NCBI RefSeq assembly: GCF_001552595.1
Contig: NZ_BCRM01000017.1
Span: 62,001-126,000 of the forward strand
DNA length: 64,000 nucleotides
Direction: 5' to 3'
From: Rhodococcus erythropolis NBRC 15567
GTDB lineage: Bacteria > Actinomycetota > Actinomycetes > Mycobacteriales > Mycobacteriaceae
The position numbers and the translations under genes were made by a program. Shown in pieces: positions 8,662 to 17,219 of this stretch (position 1 is its first letter; each line of letters starts with the position of its first letter). The notes beneath the pieces were generated by a model that did not search any database, had not been told where the DNA came from, and saw nothing but the letters and a program-made list of their open reading frames with translations.

Positions 8662-9547
8662 ACCCGGCATCCGTGTACGCCTTGACTGCCTCCACGATGA
8701 CATCGAGATCAGGGCCACACGGAATACTTTCCGCCACATCCTCTTTGCGCACGAACTGAGTCGCACCTGCGAAACTCGCCGGTGTGGGTAGTTCGGAGTT
8801 CACAGACCACCCTCCACCGAACCACCGGAACTGCTGATGAGCGCGAGCGATCGCCGTGTCGCGATCAGGATCCCACGAGATCGGAATCTGACCGATGGTC
8901 CGGCCTGCTGGAGCCAACCCGTACGCCCGGCCGTGAACATGCTTCCACTGGTGCACCAGATCCGAATCCGGTTGCACGGCAATCAGGTCATCGGCCATCG
9001 GACCGAAACGCTCGACGGACTTGTCGCCGGACATGGCCAGCGCCAGGGGAACCGGGTTCTCCGGGAGATCCCAGATCCGCGCGGACTGAACGTCGAAGTA
9101 CTCCCCCTTCCAGCTCACCAGATCCCCGGCAAGCAGTGCACGAATGATGCTCACTGCCTCCTGCAGCATGTCGTGCCGGGTGTCGACGGACGGCCACCCC
9201 TCGCCGACCACATGCTCGTTCAGGCTCTCGCCACTTCCCAATCCCAGTGTGAAGCGCCCGTCCGCGAGGATCTGGATCGTCGCGGCTTTCTGCGCGACCA
9301 CGGCAGGGTGGTACCTGACGGTCGGACAAGTCACATACGTCATCAACCCGACTCGCTCGGTGGCATGGGCAACTGCTCCCAGCACCGACCAGGCGTAAGG
9401 CGCATGCCCCTGCTCGGTCAGCCACGGCGAGTAATGATCACTCATCACTTCGAAGTCGAAGCCGACTTCTTCGGCCCGAACTGCATGGCGGACCAGTTCT
9501 TTCGGGCCGGCCTGTTCGGTCATCAAGGTATAGCCGAATCGTGCCAT
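8558..9547 (-). CDS. F420-dependent LLM-class oxidoreductase (F420-G6PDH-like)
   Basis: 329 residues forming a TIM barrel of the luciferase-like family, in the subgroup of F420-dependent glucose-6-phosphate dehydrogenase relatives. Markers are the N-terminal FGYTL strand, the HYSPWLTEQGHAPYAWSVLG region, and LTYVTCPTVRYHP-like and LGLGSGESLNEHV motifs that hold the deazaflavin. The enzyme would pass hydride between a small alcohol or sugar and F420; the substrate is not predictable. GTG and ATG codons adjoin at the start; I take the ATG at 9547. Its last 104 bases are antisense to the end of prrB. The HAD gene upstream ends 6 bases before it, so both are likely one transcript. Confidence 0.85.
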   Translation of the reverse strand: MARFGYTLMTEQAGPKELVRHAVRAEEVGFDFEVMSDHYSPWLTEQGHAPYAWSVLGAVAHATERVGLMTYVTCPTVRYHPAVVAQKAATIQILADGRFTLGLGSGESLNEHVVGEGWPSVDTRHDMLQEAVSIIRALLAGDLVSWKGEYFDVQSARIWDLPENPVPLALAMSGDKSVERFGPMADDLIAVQPDSDLVHQWKHVHGRAYGLAPAGRTIGQIPISWDPDRDTAIARAHQQFRWFGGGWSVNSELPTPASFAGATQFVRKEDVAESIPCGPDLDVIVEAVKAYTDAGFTDVALVQIGGDTQDRFFDEAAKPLLEALHVELG

Positions 9548-9553
9548 CACTGA

Positions 9554-10240
9554 TCAACTCCCGGTATCTTGGCCTGAAACGAGTTCGGAAATCACACTGC
9601 CGTCGAGGTGGTCGAGAAGGTCGCGGGCGTCGTCGTACACCTCCGCCGCACCCGCGCCGTCGAGTTCGTCGGTCGACATGCCGCCGCTGCGCACTCCCAC
9701 AGCCACAACGCCTGCCGATGTCGCCGCCTTCATGTCCCAGACGGCGTCTCCGACCATGACCGCATCGCCCGCGTCGACACCTGCCTTCGCGAGCGCGATT
9801 TCGATCAGGTCCGGATCAGGCTTGGCCTCGTCGACGGATTCCGAAGAGGTCGCGGCGTAGATCATTTCGTCGATGTCGAGCGTCTGGCGCAACAACTCCA
9901 GTTCGTCGTCGGGCGCCGAGGTAGCGAGCACGACGTGCAGTCCGAGCGAGTGAACTCGGCGGATCAACTCTCGCGCTCCCGGCAGTACTCGGAGACGGTC
10001 AGCCGACTGCCGGTAGTACTTGGTGTGAAGTTCCTTGGCCCGAGGCCCGCACCCGTCGATGTCTTCGCCGAGCAACGTCTCCAGTAGTTGGTCTCCGTCC
10101 ATGCCGATGCAGCGGTGCACCCGCCACGCGTCAACCGGGCGACCCACCTCGAAGAAGGCTCGCGACCACGCTTCTACATGCAGATAGTTGGAATCGACGA
10201 GCGTTCCGTCGATGTCGAAGAGAACTGCACCTGTTGCCAT
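9554..10240 (-). CDS. HAD-superfamily hydrolase (phosphoglycolate phosphatase-like)
   Basis: 228 residues. All four HAD motifs are present: DIDGTLVDS (nucleophile Asp9, acid/base Asp11), LATSAP, KPDPD with its Lys, and VGDAVWD. An alpha-helical cap is inserted after motif I (residues about 18-85). This is the layout of phosphoglycolate phosphatase and beta-phosphoglucomutase relatives; the substrate cannot be assigned. It lies directly upstream of the F420-type oxidoreductase, with which it is probably co-transcribed. Confidence 0.87.
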   Translation of the reverse strand: MATGAVLFDIDGTLVDSNYLHVEAWSRAFFEVGRPVDAWRVHRCIGMDGDQLLETLLGEDIDGCGPRAKELHTKYYRQSADRLRVLPGARELIRRVHSLGLHVVLATSAPDDELELLRQTLDIDEMIYAATSSESVDEAKPDPDLIEIALAKAGVDAGDAVMVGDAVWDMKAATSAGVVAVGVRSGGMSTDELDGAGAAEVYDDARDLLDHLDGSVISELVSGQDTGS

Positions 10241-10358
10241 GGGAATTGACTGCCCAACACCTCGGTTCGCGAAACTTGTGCCCCGAGCATTCTCCGCTCG
10301 AGAAGCGGATCATGGAGAGTGCGGACAGCAGAAGTGCACGTCGAACAGGGGTGTCGTC

Positions 10359-10418
10359 ATGGAGTCAGTGGTTGTGTTCCTTCTCGCATGCTTCGTCTAC
10401 TGGTTCGCACTGCTGTAG
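10359..10418 (+). CDS. 19-residue hydrophobic membrane peptide (possible)
   Basis: The peptide MESVVVFLLACFVYWFALL is almost one pure membrane helix: a short acidic start, then 16 hydrophobic residues with one Cys and aromatic residues. An AGGGG ribosome site lies 8 bases before the ATG, and the stop follows at once. It stands alone in the 269-base gap between the HAD and catalase genes, with a small hairpin (TCCGCT/AGCGGA, 10293-10309) upstream. No family is recognised; it could be a regulatory or toxic small membrane peptide, or chance. Confidence 0.4.
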   Translation: MESVVVFLLACFVYWFALL

Positions 10419-10426
10419 TTGGGCAG

Positions 10427-10473
10427 ACAAAAACGGACCGCTGCCGGGAAGTGATTTCCCTTGCAGCGGTCCG
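10427..10473 (-). terminator. Intrinsic terminator of the catalase gene
   Basis: An 11-bp perfect stem CGGACCGCTGC (10434-10444) / GCAGCGGTCCG (10463-10473). Inside it lies a second stem, GGGAA/TTCCC. On the minus strand it is followed by TTTTTGTC, so it ends transcription coming leftwards from katA. Confidence 0.88.
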
Positions 10474-10509
10474 CATTCGGTAAACCTAGGCGATGCTCAT
10501 GTCAGCGGG

Positions 10510-11961
10510 TCACTGACCTGCGCGTACACCTTCTTCGACGCGCTTGCCCAAATCTGCGTCGACGTTCTTCCAGTACTCGAAGACACGCAGTAGAACTTCT
10601 TCGCTGACGCCGGCAAGGGCGTGGCCGACGATGTTGCTCACCAGGCGCTCACGAGCTGCGTCGTCGAGAACTTCACGGACCAGCGTTCCGGCCTGCGTGA
10701 AGTCGCCGTCCTCGGCGTGCTCGATGTATCCGGCGCGCACTGCCTTGCCGTCGAACGACCACAGGCCTTCGTCACCGGCAACAGACGGATCGGCGTGAGG
10801 TCCGCCGTACGAGTTGGGTGCGTACACCGGCGTCGACGGGGAATTGAAGCTGTAACGCATGGCGCCCTCCTTGGAGTAGGAGTTCACCTCGTTCTTCGGC
10901 GCGTTGACCGGCAGGTCGGCGTAGTTGGTGCCGATGCGGTAACGATGTGCGTCGGCGTAGGAGAAGACGCGGCCCAGAAGCATCTTGTCCGGGCTGAATC
11001 CGATGCCGGGCACCACGTTCGACGGCTCGAAGGATGCCTGCTCGATCTGCGCGAAGAAGTTCTCCGGATTACGGTTCAGCGTCCACTTGCCGACCTCGAT
11101 CAGCGGGTAGTCCTTCTGGGACCAGACCTTGGTGAGGTCGAACGGGTTGAAGCGGTAGCCTTCGGCCTCGTCGACCGGCATGATCTGAACCTTGAGGGTC
11201 CAGCTCGGGAAATTACCGGCTTCGATGGCGTTGTACAGATCCGCGCGGTGGTAGTCGGGATCGCTACCGGCGAGGCTGTCTGCTTCTGCCTGCGTCAGGA
11301 ACTCGATGCCCTGATCGGTCTTGAAGTGGTACTTCACCCAGAAGCGTTCACCCGCAGCGTTGACCCACTGGTAGGTGTGCGATCCGAAGCCGTCCATGTT
11401 GCGCCAGGTCTTCGGGATACCGCGGTCACCCATCAACCAGGTCACCTGGTGAGCCGTTTCGGGACGCAGAGTCCAGAAGTCCCACTGCATGTCGTGGTCA
11501 CGAAGACCGGAGCCTGGCAGTCGCTTCTGCGAACGGATGAAGTCGGGGAACTTGATGGCGTCCTTGATGAAGAACACCGGGGTGTTGTTGCCGACGAGGT
11601 CGTAGTTTCCCTCTTCGGTGTAGAACTTCATCGCGAAACCGCGCGGATCGCGCCAGGTGTCCGGGCTGCCCTGCTCACCGGCGACGGTGGAGAAGCGGAC
11701 GAGCGACTCGGTCTTCTTACCCGGCTGCAGGAACGCGGCCTTGGTGTACTTGCTGACGTCGTGTGTGATGACGAGTTCACCGAAAGCGCCGCCGCCCTTG
11801 GCGTGGACGATGCGCTCCGGGACACGCTCGCGGTTGAACTGCGCGAGCTTCTCGATCAGGTAGTGGTCGTGAAGGAGCACCGGCCCCTGAATACCCGCGG
11901 TCAGCGATTCGTCATCACTTGCGACCGCGATACCGAAATTGTTGGTGGTGGGCTTGGTCAT
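10510..11961 (-). CDS. katA: Catalase (small-subunit, heme b)
   Basis: 483 residues, typical of clade 3 monofunctional catalases that split H2O2 in the cytoplasm. His53 ([12 protein letters not shown]) and Asn126 ([12 protein letters not shown]) form the distal site. The proximal heme tyrosine lies in [14 protein letters not shown]. The ATG at 11961 follows a perfect AGGAGG; the frame upstream is not needed. It is 31 bases behind furA, so both form one operon. In mycobacteria the partner of furA is katG, a catalase-peroxidase; here the gene is a plain catalase. The strong terminator behind it closes the operon. Confidence 0.96.
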   Translation of the reverse strand: MTKPTTNNFGIAVASDDESLTAGIQGPVLLHDHYLIEKLAQFNRERVPERIVHAKGGGAFGELVITHDVSKYTKAAFLQPGKKTESLVRFSTVAGEQGSPDTWRDPRGFAMKFYTEEGNYDLVGNNTPVFFIKDAIKFPDFIRSQKRLPGSGLRDHDMQWDFWTLRPETAHQVTWLMGDRGIPKTWRNMDGFGSHTYQWVNAAGERFWVKYHFKTDQGIEFLTQAEADSLAGSDPDYHRADLYNAIEAGNFPSWTLKVQIMPVDEAEGYRFNPFDLTKVWSQKDYPLIEVGKWTLNRNPENFFAQIEQASFEPSNVVPGIGFSPDKMLLGRVFSYADAHRYRIGTNYADLPVNAPKNEVNSYSKEGAMRYSFNSPSTPVYAPNSYGGPHADPSVAGDEGLWSFDGKAVRAGYIEHAEDGDFTQAGTLVREVLDDAARERLVSNIVGHALAGVSEEVLLRVFEYWKNVDADLGKRVEEGVRAGQ

Positions 11962-11992
11962 GGCGAAGCCTCCTAGCGTTGTGGGCTGGGCG

Positions 11993-12547
11993 TCAGAGGA
12001 GCGGGGCTGCATCCGAGCCGAACGCATGGGCTGCATGCGAAGGGGCTGGCTCGGAGGTTCTGGACGCATCAATTCGATTCTGCGAGACCGTGTCCGACGC
12101 GATGTCGGATTCGGCAGAATTCTTCAGGCAATCTTCGCAACGGCCCCAGAACACGACCTCGGCTTCGTCGATTTCGAAGCCGTGATTATCGGAAGGTTCG
12201 AGGCAGGGAGCTTGGCCGACAACACAATCGACGTCGACGACCTTGCCGCAGCCGCGACAGACGAGATGATGGTGGTTGTCACCAGTTCTCGTCTCGAACC
12301 GTGCGGGTGAACCCGCCGGCTCGATGCGTCGCAGCAATCCTGCGTTCACGCATGCCTTGAGCACGTCGTAAACGGCCTGTGTGGATACCGATCCGAGCTG
12401 CTGCCGCACGAGCGCTGCAACAGAATCGGCGTCTGAATGCGGTTGGGCTGTAACCGCATCCAGCACGGCGAGGCGCGGAGCAGTGATCCTCAACCCGACG
12501 GCGCGCAGTTGCGCTCGGGGGTCGAAGTCATGCTCTCCGTCTCGCAT
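11993..12547 (-). CDS. furA: FurA-type peroxide/iron-responsive repressor
   Basis: 184 residues. The N-terminal winged helix contains [20 protein letters not shown] and [20 protein letters not shown]. The C-terminal half has the metal site [19 protein letters not shown] and a second CEDC pair for structural zinc. A tail of about 30 residues rich in Ser/Ala follows, longer than usual. FurA proteins repress their own operon and are released when peroxide oxidises the metal centre, which fits control of the catalase 31 bases downstream. The start ATG at 12547 lies only 7 bases below a -10 box, so the message may be leaderless. Confidence 0.92.
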   Translation of the reverse strand: MRDGEHDFDPRAQLRAVGLRITAPRLAVLDAVTAQPHSDADSVAALVRQQLGSVSTQAVYDVLKACVNAGLLRRIEPAGSPARFETRTGDNHHHLVCRGCGKVVDVDCVVGQAPCLEPSDNHGFEIDEAEVVFWGRCEDCLKNSAESDIASDTVSQNRIDASRTSEPAPSHAAHAFGSDAAPLL

Positions 12548-12554
12548 GTTTCCC

Positions 12555-12588
12555 AGTATGCCGCTTTTCTGGAATTAGTCAAGAAAAG
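12555..12588 (-). promoter_or_regulatory. furA promoter with overlapping Fur-type operator
   Basis: Read on the minus strand: TTGACT (12582-12577), 16 bases, CATACT (12560-12555). The -35 is enclosed by an inverted repeat CTTTTCT (12588-12582) / AGAAAAG (12570-12564). This AT-rich element closely resembles the FurA-protected site upstream of mycobacterial furA. The transcript start would fall at or next to the ATG. Confidence 0.75.
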
Positions 12589-12659
12589 GATTGCCTAAGT
12601 TGAATCGAGACCGGCGTCACACCCGGTGACATCACATCCAATACGTCGCACGCAGCGAC

Positions 12660-13388
12660 TCACCCCAGGACGAACCAGATCGCCTTGACCGTCTGATCTG
12701 TCTCGTTGCGCAATCGGTGAGGAACATTCCCGACCAGGTGGATCGCTTCGCCCGACTTGAGCAGCCGACGCATTCCGTCGATGTCGATAGTCAGAGTCCC
12801 TTCCAGCACGTACCCGTAGTCGTCACCCGAGTGGGTCTGCGGTGCGTCGCCCGGCGCAGAGTCGGCGCCGGGCTCGTACTCCGTGAGGAGGAACTGGACG
12901 TGATGGTTCTCAGGAGTATTCGCCAACCGTTGCCAGCGGACACCCGATCGGAATGTGAGGCAGTCGGAAATGCGCGGCTCGTGGGTCTTCGATTCGGACT
13001 CGGATTCACGTTCCGGATCGACGCTGTTGCCGAGCAATACGTCCAACGACAGGTTGAGTTCGGTCGCGATCGCAAAAAGCGTGTTGACCGCCGCCTGACT
13101 CTGTCCCAGTTCGAACTGGGACAGGAACGACGGTGATACGCCGAGTCGCCTCGCCAGTTCGCGAACCGGGATTCCCTGTCGCGTGCGTTCGGCACGAACC
13201 GTCTTACCTACCGACGTCCCCAAACCGTTGTCCTCCGCCTTCTGTTTGCGCGCCGCCGCCTTGGTCGGCGCCGTCTTCTTCTGGGCCGTCGTCTTTTGGG
13301 GAGTCGTCTTGCGCGGTTGCGATTTCTTCGATGCAGCCGCTGTCGACTCAGCCGCCTTACGAGGTGGCTTTGCGCCGGTTGCCGTCAT
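12660..13388 (-). CDS. XRE-family regulator with cupin sensor domain
   Basis: 242 residues in three parts. Residues 1-55 are a Lys/Ala/Thr/Pro-rich basic tail like histone-H1 tails, likely adding non-specific DNA affinity. Residues about 58-115 are a Cro/CI helix-turn-helix (RTRQGIPVRELARRLGVSPS, then FLSQFELGQSQAAVNTL). Residues about 160-240 are a cupin barrel (THSGDDYGYVLEGTLTIDID, then HRLRNETDQTVKAIWF), probably the ligand sensor. Such proteins control amino-acid or CoA-ester catabolism. The gene starts inside the end of the acyl-CoA ligase gene (32-base overlap), so it is made with the ligase and E1 and is the obvious local regulator. Confidence 0.87.
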   Translation of the reverse strand: MTATGAKPPRKAAESTAAASKKSQPRKTTPQKTTAQKKTAPTKAAARKQKAEDNGLGTSVGKTVRAERTRQGIPVRELARRLGVSPSFLSQFELGQSQAAVNTLFAIATELNLSLDVLLGNSVDPERESESESKTHEPRISDCLTFRSGVRWQRLANTPENHHVQFLLTEYEPGADSAPGDAPQTHSGDDYGYVLEGTLTIDIDGMRRLLKSGEAIHLVGNVPHRLRNETDQTVKAIWFVLG

Positions 13389-14976
13389 GTCCGAACTCGC
13401 TTCCGTAGGTCTCGGGGACCGCCTGTGCGGAGCCCAAGCCTAACGCTCGACGCAGGAGAAACTTCTGAACCTTCCCACTCTCCGTCCGAGGAAGCGACGC
13501 AACGGTCTCGACTCTCTCCGGAGCCTTCTGAACAGCAAATCCTTCGGACAGCAGGAAGATCCGCAGGTCTCGAACGCTTGGTGGTTCACCGTGCGGAACG
13601 ACAAAGGCGCACGCGCGCTCCCCCAGTTCCTCGTCCGGATACCCGACCACTGCCACCTCTGCCACATTCGGATGAGCCTCGAGGACCCACTCGATGTCGG
13701 CAGCACTGAATTTCTCCCCTCCCCGGTTGATGATGTCCTTGATCCGCGAAGTGATCCGGATCTGACCTGGCCCGTCCACGGTGGCAACGTCGCCAGTCCG
13801 GAAATAGCCGTCCTCGGTAAATGATTCCGCGTTGATCGAGCTGTCGACGTAGCCGACGAACAGTTCCGGACCACGCACCAACAGCTCGTCGTCTTCGCCG
13901 AGCCGGAACTCGTTTCCGCCGATCACAGCTCCTTCGTCCTCGGCCTGCAGACCGATGTCACCGAAAGGATCACCCATCACGAGGGTCGGAAGTTCCGTCG
14001 ATCCGTAGGTACGAACAACCGCTGTCCCCATCACGCGGTGGGCTCGACGTACCAGCTCGGGCGGAATCCCGGCCCCACCACACACGAATCGAGTCAGATG
14101 GGATCGTCGATATCCGTCCTCCCCGTAGGCGTCGGCAAGACCGCGGAGAAACGGTGTCGCGCTCACGGTGAACGTGCATTGTTCGCGCTCGATCAACGCA
14201 ACTGCCTCCGCGGGATTCCAGCGTTGCATCAGAACCGTCGAGCAGGCTGCCGCTGCGGGAAGAACGACCGCATACGACATTCCGGTGATGTGGGGCAACG
14301 GCGAAGGCATGAAGATTCGGTCCTGCGAATCCACGCCGCAATGCGCGATCATGCTCGAACTCTCGGCCATCAGGGTCCGATGAGTGTGCAGAACGCCTTT
14401 CGGAGCCGAAGTGGTTCCCGACGTGTAGAGAACGAGGGCGACGTCGTCGGGATCCGCGCGGTGGTCGGGCCGGTTCGCCTCCATCCCGAAGTCCAGAAAG
14501 TCGTCGAACGTGGTGCGCCGCAACCCACCTTCGCCTCGAGCCTCCACCAGAAGAACCTCTCGGCCCAGATCACGGAGCACAGTCCCGAGTTGCTCGACGT
14601 GACGATATCCGCGGTATTCCTGCGGGGCGACGATCACCGACGGCTCAGCTTGCTCGATGATGAAGGACAGCTCGTGTGCGCGGTAAATCGGGACCACCGG
14701 CAGGAGAATGCCGCCGGCAAGCCACGTGCCCCAGGCCGCAACCACGGATTCCCACCAGTTCGGCAGCTGAACGAGTACCACTTCTCCAGGCTCGAATCCC
14801 GATTTATGCAGTGCGCCTGCAAAGCTCGTTGCAGCGTCCACCAATTCCTGGTAAGTCCACCGCACACTCTCGTCGACAAGGGCCAGTGCTTCGGGATCTC
14901 GACGCAGTGCGTCGAGAAGCATCTCGGGCAGCACCCCGCCACCGGTCATTGCCCGCGGACGGGTAGCGCTCAGCAC
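13357..14976 (-). CDS. Acyl-CoA ligase (ANL superfamily)
   Basis: 539 residues. It adenylates a carboxylic acid and transfers it to CoA. Motifs in order: LYTSGTTSAPKGVLHTH (phosphate loop), TYGSTE, YFRTGD, RIKDIINRGGEKFSAADIEW (hinge) and the catalytic Lys in PRTESGKVQKFLLR. The overall type resembles ligases for cyclohexanecarboxylate, dihydroxybenzoate or medium-chain acids; the substrate is not settled. The GTG start overlaps the stop of the E1 gene by 7 bases, showing translational coupling. An ATG nine codons later is the alternative start. Confidence 0.87.
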   Translation of the reverse strand: MLSATRPRAMTGGGVLPEMLLDALRRDPEALALVDESVRWTYQELVDAATSFAGALHKSGFEPGEVVLVQLPNWWESVVAAWGTWLAGGILLPVVPIYRAHELSFIIEQAEPSVIVAPQEYRGYRHVEQLGTVLRDLGREVLLVEARGEGGLRRTTFDDFLDFGMEANRPDHRADPDDVALVLYTSGTTSAPKGVLHTHRTLMAESSSMIAHCGVDSQDRIFMPSPLPHITGMSYAVVLPAAAACSTVLMQRWNPAEAVALIEREQCTFTVSATPFLRGLADAYGEDGYRRSHLTRFVCGGAGIPPELVRRAHRVMGTAVVRTYGSTELPTLVMGDPFGDIGLQAEDEGAVIGGNEFRLGEDDELLVRGPELFVGYVDSSINAESFTEDGYFRTGDVATVDGPGQIRITSRIKDIINRGGEKFSAADIEWVLEAHPNVAEVAVVGYPDEELGERACAFVVPHGEPPSVRDLRIFLLSEGFAVQKAPERVETVASLPRTESGKVQKFLLRRALGLGSAQAVPETYGSEFGHDGNRRKATS

Positions 14977-16940
14977 GACATCACCCGCCGAACGGCTGCA
15001 ACGATGTCGTCAGGTCCGACTTCCCACTCACGTTCGAGCACCGGCGCATAGGGCGCGGGCGCGTACCGTGCTCCCACCCGCACCACCGGCGCGTCCAGAG
15101 AATAGAAACCGGAATCCACCGCCATGGCTGCGATCTCGGCTCCGACACCGAAGTCCACCACCGCTTCCTGGGCGACGACCATCCTGTTGGTCCGACCGAA
15201 GGATTCGAGAATCGTCTCCCGATCGAGCGGAGCAATCGTTCGTAGATCGATGACCTCCGCATCGATCCCTTCCTCTGTCAACGTCTGCGCCGCAACCAAA
15301 GCGTGCATTGCCATACGCGACCACGAGACGATGGTGACGTCCGAACCTGGTCTCGTCACCGCTGCCTTTCCGATCGGAACCCGAAAATCCTTGCTCGGCA
15401 ACGAACTTTTCTTCTCGTACAGCAGTCGATGCTCGATGAACATGACCGGGTTGTCGTCCTCGATCGCTGCCCGCAACAACCCGTATGCATCCGCGCCCGA
15501 ACTCGGCATGAGCACAGTCAGTCCCGGTATGTGCGCCAACAGCGCCTCGAGACTCTGCGAATGCTGCCCACCCGACGATCTGCCGGAACCGAACTGCGTC
15601 CGCACCACCAACGGCAGACTCACTGCGCCGCCCGTCATGAACCGAAGTTTTGCCGCCTGATTCATCAACTGATCCAGGCACACCCCGAGGAAGTCGAGGT
15701 ACATCAGTTCCACGACGGGCCTACGGCCCGCCATCGCGGAGCCGACGGCAAGACCCATGATTGCCGATTCGGAGATCGGCGTATCGAGCACTCGACCCGG
15801 ATACTCCGCGGCCAATCCCCTGGTCAGACCGAAAACATTTCCGCCGGCAACGTCGATGCCAGCAAGAAACACATCCGGATCGGCTGCCAGAGAGTCGTCG
15901 AGCGCCGCTTTGATGATCTTGGACTGGGACACCGCCGCACCACCCGCGTCGACACTCACGTCGAGGTGGCCCGGCGGATAGACACGTCGCGGTGAATAGA
16001 TGTACTCCATCACGCTCGACGCCTCCGGTTGCGGCGACGCCCGCGCGAAACGCTCCGCCTCGTCGACCACCGCCCTCACCCGCTTGTCCACCAGATCGAG
16101 GACATCGTCCCCGATGCCTCGCTCCCGGAGTCGGCCCCGCGTCACCGTCAGTGGATCGGCCGCGAGAATGTCTCGGGTCATCTCGTCCTTGTCGCGGTAC
16201 ACCTGCGGATCGCCCTCGTAGTGCCCGTGCACCCGCAGGGTCGTGACCTCGACGAACACCGGACCACTGCCGCCTCGCACCTGCGCGTACACCGGCCGAA
16301 TACCGTCGGCGACTGCCTCGACGTCGTTGCCTGCCAGCGTGATCGATTCCATTCCGTATCCCGCTGCGCGCGCAGAGATCGGAACCGGATGCTGATCCAC
16401 CGTCGAGGAGAACTCCGAGAATCCGTTGTTCTCGCACAGGAAAATGATCGGAAGTTTCCACAGCGCAGCCAAGTTCATCGCCTCGTGGAACGCGCCGGTC
16501 GCGATCGCCCCGTCACCGAAGAACGCCACCACCAGATCGCCCTCACCGCGATCCTTGGCAGCGAAGGCAGCACCGACGGCGATCGGCAACCCCGCGCCCA
16601 CGATCCCGTTCGCGCCGAAGATCCCCAGGCGGGGATCGGCGACGTGCATCGAACCACCCCGGCCGTTGTTGGCCCCGGTAACCTTGCCCATCAACTCGGC
16701 CATCATCCGATCGGGCTCGAGGCCTTTGGCGAGAACGTGGCCGTGCCCGCGGTGCGTCGAGGTGATGACGTCACTGACCCGCGCATGAGTGAGAGCCCCC
16801 ACCGCGCATGCCTCTTGACCTATCGAGGTGTGAACGAATCCGGGAATGATGTCGCCCTTGTAGAGCGCCGAGATGCGCTCCTCCATCACACGGATCAACA
16901 ACATCTTTTCGTAGGCACACAGAACTTCTTCGCCGTTCAC
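14970..16940 (-). CDS. Fused alpha-beta thiamine-diphosphate 2-oxo-acid dehydrogenase E1
   Basis: 656 residues. Residues about 1-320 match E1-alpha with the thiamine-diphosphate motif GDGAIATGAFHEAMNLAALW ending in ENN. Residues about 340-650 match E1-beta (DTPISESAIMGLAVGSAMAG, FGSGRSSGGQHSQSLEALL, then EVIDLRTIAPLD). The two subunits, normally separate, are one chain. It would decarboxylate a 2-oxo acid (branched-chain or acetoin-like). No E2 or E3 gene is in the window, so it may borrow these or work alone. The start is the GTG at 16940, 11 bases after GGAGG; a TTG at 16958 coincides with that RBS. Confidence 0.88.
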   Translation of the reverse strand: MNGEEVLCAYEKMLLIRVMEERISALYKGDIIPGFVHTSIGQEACAVGALTHARVSDVITSTHRGHGHVLAKGLEPDRMMAELMGKVTGANNGRGGSMHVADPRLGIFGANGIVGAGLPIAVGAAFAAKDRGEGDLVVAFFGDGAIATGAFHEAMNLAALWKLPIIFLCENNGFSEFSSTVDQHPVPISARAAGYGMESITLAGNDVEAVADGIRPVYAQVRGGSGPVFVEVTTLRVHGHYEGDPQVYRDKDEMTRDILAADPLTVTRGRLRERGIGDDVLDLVDKRVRAVVDEAERFARASPQPEASSVMEYIYSPRRVYPPGHLDVSVDAGGAAVSQSKIIKAALDDSLAADPDVFLAGIDVAGGNVFGLTRGLAAEYPGRVLDTPISESAIMGLAVGSAMAGRRPVVELMYLDFLGVCLDQLMNQAAKLRFMTGGAVSLPLVVRTQFGSGRSSGGQHSQSLEALLAHIPGLTVLMPSSGADAYGLLRAAIEDDNPVMFIEHRLLYEKKSSLPSKDFRVPIGKAAVTRPGSDVTIVSWSRMAMHALVAAQTLTEEGIDAEVIDLRTIAPLDRETILESFGRTNRMVVAQEAVVDFGVGAEIAAMAVDSGFYSLDAPVVRVGARYAPAPYAPVLEREWEVGPDDIVAAVRRVMSC

Positions 16941-17039
16941 GAGCCGGAACACCTCCAATAATGCTGCGCTCGTTACGAATACATGCGCAGTGGGTGAGCA
17001 GGACTATACCGACGGATTTTCCTTGCTGTCCAGTGACAC

Positions 17040-17068
17040 TTGACAAAGGCTGTGAGGTGACTCACGAT
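17040..17068. promoter_or_regulatory. Candidate operator and promoter of the divergent catabolic block
   Basis: In the 279-base gap between the E1 and hydrolase starts there is a TTGACA (17040-17045), with a weak -10 around 17063-17068. Between them lies the inverted repeat GTGAG-GTGA-CTCAC (17052-17065). A repressor bound there would block this promoter. The XRE-cupin protein at 12.7 kb is the likely partner, by position only. Confidence 0.5.
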
Positions 17069-17219
17069 TACGGGGTACTTCGGATCCGCGACGATCCGCT
17101 CGGGGCAGTTGACACGAGCGAACCGCGTCGATGCCGTAATACGCACGGCGACAAGACCGTCCGTTTTCTTTCGCACCTACTTCCATTCAGCTTTCACTCG
17201 TTACATGAGGAGTCGCGCA

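Noticed and set aside
10621..11976. Long open frame antisense to katA
   Set aside because: Shadow frame of a highly conserved catalase; no ribosome site or family.
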